DNA of 64,000 nt from Rapana venosa (lineage: Eukaryota; Mollusca; Gastropoda; Neogastropoda; Muricidae), in NCBI GenBank assembly GCA_028751875.1, contig CM054141.1, positions 42,771,854 through 42,835,853 of the forward strand, read 5' to 3'. Shown here piece by piece: positions 54,732 through 64,000 of this stretch. The notes below the pieces were generated by a model that was not told the DNA's origin, made no database searches, and was given only the letters and a program-made list of their open reading frames with translations. The position numbers and the translations under genes are program-made. Each line of letters starts with the position of its first letter. Positions within the stretch are counted from its first letter, which is position 1.

Positions 54732-54892
54732 TGTGTGTGTGTGTGTGTGTGTGTGGTGCGTGTGTGTCTATGTGTGTGGGTGTATGTGCGTGTGTGTGGT
54801 TGAATGGCTTTCTCTGTGCGTGCGTGTGTGTGTGGTTGAATGGCTTGCTCTGTGCGTGCGCACGCGCGCGCGCGCGTGTGTGTGTGTGTGCA
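54708..54892. repeat. (GA)n, (TG)n and (CG)n compound simple repeat
   Basis: GA units at 54,708-54,731 pass into TG units. A 29-base GTGTGTGGTTGAATGGCTT-type segment occurs twice, followed by CGCG at 54,858-54,877. Confidence 0.92.
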
Positions 54893-55179
54893 CGTGCACT
54901 AGAATTTTCATGATTGTTCATATTATACGAAGAAAAAGGAATCCCCTTGTACAGCATAATTCTTTTAAAAAAATAATTTTGGGTTTGCTTTATTCTTGGT
55001 GGTTTATTGACTGCTTGTTTCTTTGTGTCAATCAAACAAGTGAATTTCATCATGAAGTCTTGAATTTTCCTCTGGTTTTTGACCTTGTAGAATGTTTGAA
55101 GAATTTGCAATGTCACAGCCAGAGCTATTTCATCTTTTGATTTTGCAATCTCTTCATCTGACTCTCTTGATCTTTGAAC

Positions 55180-55225
55180 ACACACACACGAACACACACA
55201 CACACACCCAAACACACACACAGAA
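55180..55225. repeat. (CA)n tract downstream of the distal poly(A) signal candidate
   Basis: CA units read as GT-rich on the minus strand, which would serve as a GU-rich downstream element for the poly(A) signal at 55,258-55,263. Confidence 0.8.
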
Positions 55226-55257
55226 AAACCACAAGTTTTGTAGCAAACAGCAGTTGT

Positions 55258-55263
55258 TTTATT
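55258..55263 (-). terminator. candidate distal poly(A) signal AATAAA
   Basis: TTTATT on the plus strand is AATAAA on the minus strand. In minus sense it is followed within about 35-80 bases by GTGGTTTTTCTGTGTGTGTG and a further GT-rich run, a good GU-rich downstream element. Confidence 0.4.
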
Positions 55264-56382
55264 TCAATGGCTTAAAATTCATCTTGATACACTTTTAGCT
55301 CTCTTGCGTAATAAAGCGGTCAACAGAACAACAGTGAAGTGTGTATATATAATATAATATCAGGTGACAGTTCTGTACACTGGCTCACAAGACGAAGAAA
55401 AAAACAATGGGGATGAACAGGGGATGGGAGTTTCAAAAAAAAAAAAAGAAGAAAAAAAAGAAAAGATAATCGGTACATCCGGTCATCCATTCAAGCATGC
55501 AAGGTACACCACAAACGAGGTCACGACATCACAGGAATATGCTTCCAACAAGACAAAATGTGGAATCCAAAAAATCACGCAGGTATACCGCACACAGTCC
55601 ACCAACCACCAAATCACGATGTATAAAGACAACACAGGGATTTTTGTTATCATCACCATCGTCATCATCATCCTCAAACGGTCATCAAATTGATCACTGT
55701 CACCAAAATCATGTATCAAATCTGGGGAAGAAAAAGAAAAGGTGGAAAAAAATTTCGGGGGGTGAGGACATGTATCATCCAAGTGAGGTTTTACACGACA
55801 AGAGAACAAACAGCAAAACAAAATAAATATTTTCTTTATGGTGTGAGCATAAACTGTCTGGGTTCCCAGAATCGGTTTACATGAAATAACCACCAGCGTT
55901 TCTGGCTGTTTTCCCACAGAGACATGAAGAAAATTAAAAATTAAAAAAATGGACAAATTCATTAAAGAAAATGGAAAAAAATCTAAAGAAAGTGGACAAA
56001 CAACATAATCATATACTAGCAAAGTTGGCATCATCTCGGGTTGTAGTTTTTATCATAATTTGTGTGAGTAGTTTCTAAGTCAGACACTAACACAACAGAT
56101 CTCGAATGCAAATGTCTACTGAGCTGCGTTACTATTCCTGCCCCCCTCCCCCCTCCAGCCAAATAAATAATTATATAAATGAATAAATAAATAAGTAAAC
56201 TAGAATAACTACCACTACTGAAATTCACAATAGCTACTTGCTTGAAATCACAAAGGAACCAAGACTCTTTGTTTTTCAATGACAACAAATGAACATAGAA
56301 TTTACTGCTAAATTTGCTACAGTAATGAGTTCAATCACTCAGCAACCTGTTTCTGAAGTACCCAGTAGATGGACAAAGATTT

Positions 56383-56452
<70 letters not shown>

Positions 56453-56952
56453 TATAATCTTGCTTTTTTTCCTTATCTGTGTATTCTGTCACATGCAGTG
56501 ATGGAGAATGAAGTCAAAACCATAGCAGGAAGGTTCACTATTTCTCCCTCAATATCCCTTAACCAACAACAATTCACTTCAGACTTTGACTTCAGACCTT
56601 GTTGAAGTTTAAAATGCTTTCGTTTCTTTTTTTCTTCTTCTGAAATAAATACCAACCAGTATTCCTATTTCCTAAAGGTTTCTTAATGAGTTGGGATTAA
56701 CATTTAAGGAGAAGAAAATGAGGCAACAAAGTAAACGGATCATCAGAATCAGCAGTCTGTTGTTAAACTTCTCAAAAACCATAGTTTAGCAGGAGTAAAT
56801 ATCAGCAGAGACTGTGCCTCATGTAGATCGGTATAAGTCACGTCCTCAACAATGAGTCGTAATATGTGAATTCTACTCTAAGATCTTAACTACCTCTAAA
56901 TCAAAGAAGGGCAAGAGTGGCAGAGATTGTTGTTTCATATAAAATACACAAC

Positions 56953-56958
56953 TTTATT
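56953..56958 (-). terminator. candidate proximal poly(A) signal AATAAA
   Basis: TTTATT on the plus strand. In minus sense it reads CAAATAAAGTTGTGTATTTT, with a short GT element close behind. Confidence 0.35.
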
Positions 56959-59900
56959 TGAAAATATAAATCGTTTAAAGATAAAAGCCATTTTTTTTAT
57001 AACTAAGAAAAAAAAAGTTTAAAGTAACACACACAGAGAGATAAAAAAATAAACCCCCCAAAACACCAGTCTGGATGTTCATTTTACGACAATACTCTGA
57101 CGCCCTACTACTGCAAGTGTTCCATTTCTGTGACAATCTGTTCAAAACTGTGGCAACATCAACATGCACCGAAATAGATGAAGTTCAACACGCAGCAGGC
57201 ACAAGGTTGCAAGGAATGTGGAAATACAGTGGACACTGATTGTTGGGGAGTGAAAAATATGGGGGGAGGGGTGTTCCAAAAAAACAAAAAACCCATCAGC
57301 AACTGTTTGCTTATGTACAGAAATTGTGTATTGCTTAATTCTCCTTTGCTTCATCAGTCTTGAGATCCACCTTTCGCAAACACACACTTACTCATCACGA
57401 ACGACATTGCAATGTGAACAGTCACCATCACACAGACGCCCACCATCATTACAAAACAAAGAAAAACAATCACAATGTAGCCAAAAAGGATTTTTTTTGG
57501 GGGGGAAGGGGGGGAGGGGGAGGGGGAAGGTGTTATAACAAGAACGCACACGATCCACAGTGCACACACCATGGCTCTGATTGTAGCTGTGTTTATATAT
57601 ATAAATAGTGGTTATTTACAGTGATGTTCCATGGGCCAGGTAGCAGCGGGGACAACAAAAAATTGTTTTTAAATGATAAAATATTTCTTTAGGGTGAAGT
57701 AACAAAACCTCTGTCAATATTTTTTAAAAAGACAACAAAAAACCAAACTAACAAAACGGGACGTAAAACACAAAAAGCTCTCGCTTGGTTTGAAAAGATT
57801 ATATAAAAAAAAAAGCAAACTCTTAAGAATGGATGTAAGCCAAACACTCCTGAAAACACTTTCGGTTTTTCTTTGAAGCCATCTTTTAAAAAGGATTTAC
57901 TCCGTGGCACTTTATTTTTAAAAAAAAAGGTGCCCCTTTCAAACAAATTACAATATATTTTTTAAAAACCAATAAATTAGTTTTTGTTTTTCATTCAGTT
58001 ATTATATATCTTATTTTTTACCAGGCTTGATTTCTTCAATGATCAAATCTGTATAAATCAAACATAATAAGTATTAACACAAACGTGTCAAGCCCAGCAC
58101 TACCAACTTGTACACAAGGCCTACAACACAAATTTGGGAAAGAGTATGCTCCCTTGACTAGCTTGAACTCATATGGGGTCCTCTCCATGCTTATACATTA
58201 GTTCATTCTCTCTCTCTTTCTCGCTCTCTTGTGCAAACATGTGCATGCATGCGTGTACACACTCACCATAATCTTTAAAAAAACAAAAAAACTTTTTAAA
58301 AACCCCACACACACACACAGCATTTACCACCATCACAAACTGCATTCATGATTTGATATATTACAAACACACACACAAACACCAGTTGGCTATCTCCAAC
58401 ACCAAACGATGCTGCTCATCAATATAAATTATATAGGGACACATTCTTTCAGTCTAAATCAGTCCACACTGACACGTTCCATCTACAGTTCTTACAAGAT
58501 GGTAGATGGCTTAGCAACAACACATGCTTCTTTTACCAAGCACAGTTATCCACTAAAAACCAAAAGGTGTATCCATATGGCTTTTTTTTCCCCCCCTTTC
58601 TGAATGATGTCTCATTAATTTTCACTCTCAACCCCAGGAAAAAGGAAAATAAAGCCTACATTTTCTGTTTACTAAAATTAATCATCAAAGGCGAAATATA
58701 TTACAGGATTTAAACAGTCCTCTAACAAAAAACAAAACAGATCTCAATACACAATGATACGCATGTTTCTGTTTGATATTTCAAGAAATGAATAAAAACA
58801 AGTTTTAATCCAACATTTCCTACCAAACATTATTCAAAGTTCATAAGTTTGCCAGCCAATACTGAGGTATTACATAAACATAGAAAACATGTCCAGAGAT
58901 GGTACCATTTCCAAAGAAACAATTCAAGTCATCTTCCAAAATTGCCAAGGCTGCCATGCATTCTACGCCTCGATTTCTAACGATGTTCATTTGCTTTGCT
59001 CCAGGAAGGAGGATGGGGTATACAGGTGGGGGCATGAGTGAGAACACGAAGAAAGGATTTACTACTGAATTCATTAGGAAGTTGAAAACTACTCTTCCCA
59101 GCAGATCCAAACCCTTTTTGAAAGTTGTGCACCTATGTACATCCATTAAAAGGTTAGGTTTTAAGTTTGGGTTTTGTTAGGGGTTTTGTTGGGGGAAGGG
59201 GTTTTGAGGGGGGGGGGGGGGGGGGGGGGAGGGGGGGCTTTATAAAGTGAAAACACTGAATTCTGCTTGTACACTGACAAGTTAAATCCCACCAAATTGG
59301 GTCAGATTAGCAATATTTCTTTTCATTTATCAACACTGGATTTTGCTGGGTTTCCTTTTCTTTTTCTTTTTTAAAGAAAACCTAGAATTAGTATTATACA
59401 TTGTTTCAGTTTCTTAAAACAACACCTCCTTTTCTTTGACAAATATGTAGAAAATTCATTTATTAATGTTTGGGTGAACACCTGTCATATTTGTTTAGGA
59501 AGGTATCTTAAGCAATTGGCAAACAGCTTAACGAACTTCTGTTGCTAACATGCAACTTTCCAACTTTAGCTGATGACTAATTAAGTAACTTTATTCACTC
59601 GTCATCATGTTTAGGATCAGCTTGAAACAAACATTTCTGAGAAACATATGGCACCAAATTTCTCTCTAAGCCAGCAGTGTGTAGAATACTGATGATCTGT
59701 AAAGGATTCCAAACTCTCAACAATCAGCTCACGTGTTCCTATGTCTAACCAAACACGTCTTACTGGGAATGGAAATGACAACTTGTGCTCTACCAACACT
59801 GTTCTCATTCCCTTCCCTTTTTAGTAGAACTGCAAAACAGTCAACGATGCAAACAAACATCTATGTGAGTATATGCCTTTCGTTTGAAAAAAGCAGGAAG

Positions 59901-61824
59901 AACTCTTTTTACCAGCAGGTGTCCAACATAGTGGATATAAAATATGTTGTTAAAAATGTTAATTAAAATGAAAAAGGTAAACAAATAAACGAGGGAAGAA
60001 GTTAATTCAGCAGACACCGAGCAGCAGTTGTTCTCTGTACACACACCAGTAAAAAAACCAAACAAATTTCTTGAACTGATTAAGTGAATATTGCTTGAAG
60101 CTTGCGGTAAATGCAGCACACTCGTTCTCTTTTTTTTTTCTTTTAGCAATGAACATTGAGTTAATACATGCCAAGTTTGGTTTCAAAACAACAAAATGTC
60201 AAAGAAAACAACAAACAAAAACAACATTGTTCCACCAGTCCAGTTCACAAGCATAACACTTACACAACAAAACCTCTGTCCAAGTTAACAGGTCATGCTG
60301 TACCCACAAGCAGTGAAACACAAGGAGTGTAGCATCTATGTACAAAATCAGGAAAGAGAAAACGGCATGCAGTCACCACGTTTTAATCCTCCAACCAAGG
60401 AGGAAAGTCTGAGACAGTTGTTTTGGGCAAGCAGGGTTTTTTTTTCTCCCATCCATCTTACTGCAAAGAAAGCAGTGATATTTCAACAGAGAAAGAATTG
60501 TTGGATTCTTCAACTTTATGCAAGCGGGATGATTAATGCTGATCTCCAATGAGACAGTTTCTACGCCAATGTGTAGAGTTGTACAAAAATGTTTATTCTT
60601 GGAAGACCTTCTAACATAAGCAGAAAATCTACTACCATATGCAGGGAACAAGGAATGGAATCTTCTTGCAAAATTTTTTTGGGTGATACATGAAAATAAA
60701 CGAATATTACAGTGCTAGTATTTCAAAAATATTTTTTCTATCATCAAAAGCAGAAAAAAAACCCAAAAAACCTTCAGTGTGGGTGTGTGTACATATGACA
60801 ATACATGGTGTGAGAGCAAATGAGCCCTGTGTTTTTGTTTTTCTTTCTAAACTGCCTTGTACAAATCTGAAGAAGCTAAAACGTGATTAAAACCAAAAGG
60901 AACCACATAGTTGGGGGGAAAACAAAGAGACAGCAGAAGGCAACTGACGCAGCACATTTCCTTCACCTCAGTCAGTCAGAGCCCAGTATTACACACAGGA
61001 TTCATAAATATTGATGCCAGTTGCAGGTATCACAAATCATATAAAACTTCCACCATATCCAGCTCAAGCAAACACACAGACGATCACACTGTCACTCATT
61101 ACTGACTGTATAACACAGTGAAATTTTGCTGCCTTCATCAAGGCTCGACACTTCCATCTCTCTCCAGAGGATAAAATTGTATATAATAATAATAATATTC
61201 ATTCATATACACCAGGCGTACTTTCTCTACTGAACATCGAACTCTGCTACCTTGGGGATTTTTATTTCTTCATAAAACATGATCAGTTTTTCACTGGTCA
61301 GTCTTGCGATTCCTTGAATATGGTTTAACCTTCCACTCATGAACTCACACACGTGCATGTGCAAGTACACACACACACTCACACACACACACATTACACA
61401 TGCAACAGAGGCAACAGAGGTATGGATATATAAGGCTCTGCTTCAAGACCAAAAGGCATTCCATTAGAACTGGTCGTTAAACAGATTTTCACTCACGCCA
61501 TCAATGCCTTTCGACACATTCTTTCAATTTTTAGAAAAGAAAATCAAACTGGTCGATGAGCTACATGTTTTTGTACTGAACATTTCAACACTTTACAAAC
61601 AGTTTTCAATTAATAGTGCCCAAGGAAGGATGTAACAGACAACTCTGTCTAACTCATTCACTTGCTCATGTGCACTCACACACACACTCACACACACACA
61701 CGAGTCTCACTAAATGTTGATCTTCATCAACCACCCCTGGTTGGGTGTTTTTTTCACCCCCAGTGGGGAAAAAGCCAGTCAATCAAAAAAGGTAATAATA
61801 ACCTTTCCACAAAAAAAATTGCAA

Positions 61825-61989
61825 CCAATCACAGTCCAGTGATCAGGTTAAAAAAAAAAAATCCAACAACAACCAGCCAACCAATCAGCCATGTGTATAC
61901 AAATGAGCTGGGACCAATCCGATGTCAGCAGCTGTCAGGCAGATAGTCAGCCAATCAGAGCGGGTGTGACATGAGGTCAGCCAGCCAAT
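61825..61989 (+). promoter_or_regulatory. array of five CCAAT boxes
   Basis: CCAAT occurs on the plus strand at 61,825-61,829, 61,881-61,885, 61,914-61,918, 61,951-61,955 and 61,985-61,989. The spacings are 56, 33, 37 and 34 bases. Four of the five continue as CCAATCA, and one context is GCCAATCAGAGCGG. CCAAT arrays at about 32-37 bases are typical targets of NF-Y. The position, about 750-900 bases beyond the KLF stop codon, is not a usual promoter site for that gene. A decayed 35-base tandem repeat is the main alternative. Confidence 0.4.
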
Positions 61990-62735
61990 CACAGTGTGTG
62001 TGTGTGTCCATGGAGTCCTAAGGGACCAAAAGGACTGGTGCATCCTCCCTGCTTCTGAGCTGAGGAGGACAAGGAAGCTGGGCAGGGCAGAGAGTCTGGC
62101 ACCAGACGGAACGGTGGGCAGACAGACACAACAACCCCTGGTTCTGTGCAGCATGCAGACAGGAGGGGGAAAAGGTCAGGAACAGCACTCAGGTGCAGAC
62201 GCTGGTGCAAGTCTGAAAACACACACACACACACACACATTATCACTTTTGATTCAAAACCAAAAAGTAGCACTTTGGTGATAGTAAATTGGAATTCGAA
62301 GTGTAAGGGATTTTTTGTCAAGCTTTTTTTTTTGGTTGGTTTTATTTCTTAACTGACTTTTCGTGACATGTTTTGCCTTTCTGCTTTCATGACATTGTAT
62401 TAGATCATCTTGAGACGAAGTACAAATTGCTATCCTCTGTACAATGTCTACATTTAAGTTGTAAGTTGCGCACAGTTGATATAGTTATATATATGCATAT
62501 ATATCAAAACTTAATGATGTGCAGTTAATACTTATCGTTAAATATCTCTAGCAGCAGAGTACAACATTAAAAAAAAAAGGGACAAAAACCAACATGCTTG
62601 AATGCATATCAACAGAAGAAGATCTGGCTATTACCCAAAACGCTTACCCCCGCCAATGACACCCCACACTGAAAGCCACGCACGACAGCAGGCATACATA
62701 CACAGCGCACAGCTGGAAGGAGCTGAGCCACTCAC

Positions 62736-62911
62736 CTCTCAGTGCCGCTTCATGTGGAGGGAGAGATGATCAGAGCGACTGAAGGCGCGGTCACACACCG
62801 TGCACTTGAAAGGCTTGTCCCCTGTGTGCTTGCGGAAATGTCGCGTCAGCTCATCCGAGCGTGCAAATCGCCATGTGCACCCATCCCACGTGCAGATGTA
62901 AGGCTTCTCTC
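62736..62911 (-). CDS. KLF: Kruppel-like factor (KLF) terminal coding exon: zinc fingers 2 and 3
   Basis: This encodes the end of a KLF/Sp-type transcription factor, a nuclear protein that binds GC/CACCC boxes. After a polypyrimidine-plus-AG acceptor (TTCTGCTTTCAG, AG at 62,912-62,913) the exon opens in phase 1, inside the glycine codon of the usual HTGEKPY linker. Finger 2 is [20 protein letters not shown] then HFRKH (C-X4-C-X12-H-X3-H). Finger 3 is [20 protein letters not shown] then KRH (C-X2-C-X12-H-X3-H), joined by TGDKPF. The DNA-contact helices RSDELTR and RSDHLSL are those of KLFs. The protein stops directly after the last histidine, TGA at 62,739-62,741; most KLFs have one or two more residues. 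The [14 protein letters not shown] and [11 protein letters not shown] pattern places it with the KLF1/2/4 and KLF5/6/7 groups and away from KLF9/13 and KLF10/11. Finger 1 and the activation region lie beyond 64,000. Exon limits depend on the donor-like site at 62,735. Confidence 0.95.
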
Positions 62912-64000
62912 CTGAAAGCAGAACACACACTTTTCTTTTTTAAAAAAACCCAAAAAAACTAAAATAACAAAAATGAAATGAAAAATAAAAACTTTCACTT
63001 TTCAAAAAAAGGTGACAATTCTGCATGTCAGTGGGAAGACACTCCTATGTTTCTTAAAGTTCGGGGACGGGGGAGGGGGGGGTTATTAAGAAAAAAAGAA
63101 TGGAAAGAAAAGATGGGATGGGGAACAACAAATTCAGTTTCCCATGTCTTAATAACAAAAAACTGAAATATTTTACTTTACAGACTGTGTGAAATCATGA
63201 TTATGTAGAGTGTGATTTGTTTAGAATTGTATCCTTTATCTCTATGATCTTTATGGTCCACATGAGCATCCATGCTGATACCTCCCTCCACCTCGCCTGC
63301 ACACCCACCCCCCTCCTCCATTTTGCTCTTTCCTACACTGGCTGTACGCAGCAATCTCAGCCCAACCCTTAACAGCCACGATTCAACCCCAAAACACCAT
63401 GCCCTGCAGACAGCAAGTCATAAAACAATCCCTTTATGGCTCAGGCCATCAAATTTGCCTGCAACCCAAAACTCCAGTGAGAGAGAATATCACTCCTCTT
63501 TGTAAGTGTATGCCTTCAGGCTGACCCAGTTATACCAGCTTATACGTGGCAGAGCAAGTGGGAAACTTGAGAGAAACACATGATGACACAGAAGGTGGAT
63601 ATCAACTGACACTTATATGGGTTTGTCTCGGTGGATGTAGGCTGTTGTAAGCCGTGGTATACGGTTTCTGTCTCTGCCTGCAGACATGACAGTCTGTGGC
63701 GTGGCTGACACCATTCATCAGAGCGTTAGGCAAATCCACATCCCCACTTTATTGAACTTTATTCACTCTGCCCTGTTAAATCCCCAACCCCTCACGGGCA
63801 TCACTTTATTCAGCATAAACCTGTCAAAAGCATAACGTCCTGTGATTCACAGTGCAGATTAAGGCTAGAGGGAAGTGATACTTCGCTTTGCTGAGGTTTG
63901 CCAATCACAGCTTTCAGCCTTTTGTCCTTGTAACCGTTGATAACGACAAAGTCTCATATATGTGTAACCACGGTTAGAGTGCTTTCAGTTTTGTTACCAT
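62912..64000 (-). other. intron of the KLF gene (partial)
   Basis: By homology the preceding exon must encode finger 1, which I do not find before the window end, so this is intron. It contains A-rich sequence near 62,940-63,010, a G-rich patch at 63,065-63,082 and C-rich stretches near 63,300. The plus-strand proline/serine frame at 63,272-63,505 has no family match. Confidence 0.75.

Larger units (their letters stand above)
55240..62738 (-). other. candidate long 3' UTR of the KLF gene
   Basis: Immediately downstream (minus sense) of the KLF stop codon, about 7.5 kb has no recognisable coding frame and no SINE or LINE copy that I could find, whereas copies are dense between 20 and 55 kb. 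Candidate poly(A) signals on the minus strand lie at 56,953-56,958 and 55,258-55,263. Simple repeats remain: GA at 56,388-56,447, a G run at 59,208-59,235, several CA arrays. The extent is inference; a neighbouring gene's UTR or plain intergenic DNA are alternatives. Confidence 0.4.

Noticed and set aside
62912..62930. Extra N-terminal residues MCVLLS before the KLF fingers
   Set aside because: This is intron sequence before the splice acceptor. The homologous proteins continue into finger 1 here, and the AG acceptor fits exactly.
63272..63505. 77-codon plus-strand frame in the KLF intron
   Set aside because: Proline/serine-rich, no family match, no splice or start support.

Overview
This is eukaryotic nuclear DNA, most likely from a lophotrochozoan animal and probably a marine gastropod mollusc. 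Coding density is close to zero. There are many simple-sequence arrays, tRNA-derived SINEs, decayed non-LTR retrotransposons (LINEs) of types common in mollusc genomes, a 500-base assembly gap, and one clear spliced vertebrate-type exon. The species assignment is inference from repeat style; nothing in the window proves it.

Layout. 1-11,030: poorly resolved sequence. It opens with an AGC/AGT-rich tract and an ATCT array, carries one large frame-broken LINE on the minus strand (about 3,310-6,780) and ends in a 1.25 kb block of alternating TAC and TGC triplets. 11,030-26,505: microsatellites, a 35-bp minisatellite, CATC-type arrays and several SINE copies, with unrecognised AT-rich DNA between. 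26,506-27,005: N gap. 27,500-28,030: a CpG-containing island with CCAAT, CRE and E-box motifs and a possible short first coding exon on the plus strand. 28,100-55,240: a dense field of SINEs, LINE 3' ends, minisatellites (64 bp, 91 bp, 15 bp) and local duplications. 55,250-62,738: a long stretch in which I found no SINE or LINE copy, interpreted as the minus-strand 3' UTR of the gene that follows. 62,739-62,911: the last coding exon of a Kruppel-like transcription factor (KLF), encoding zinc fingers 2 and 3; its upstream exons lie beyond 64,000.

How the parts relate. The KLF terminal exon is the only well supported host protein-coding sequence. The mobile elements form a small ecosystem: at least two LINE types (one with an AP-endonuclease, one with an RNase H domain) and a set of tRNA-headed SINEs that share a central domain but have different tails, as expected for elements mobilised by LINEs. 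One short AGCGCT-containing repeat is caught inserted in a SINE, with uninterrupted SINE copies elsewhere in the window. I found no CRISPR array, rRNA, functional tRNA or prokaryote-like operon, and no clearly new multi-gene system. The most unusual items are the modular SINEs and the nested insertion, the CCAAT-box array beside the KLF gene, the splice donor three bases after the KLF stop codon, and the triplet block at 9.8-11.0 kb.
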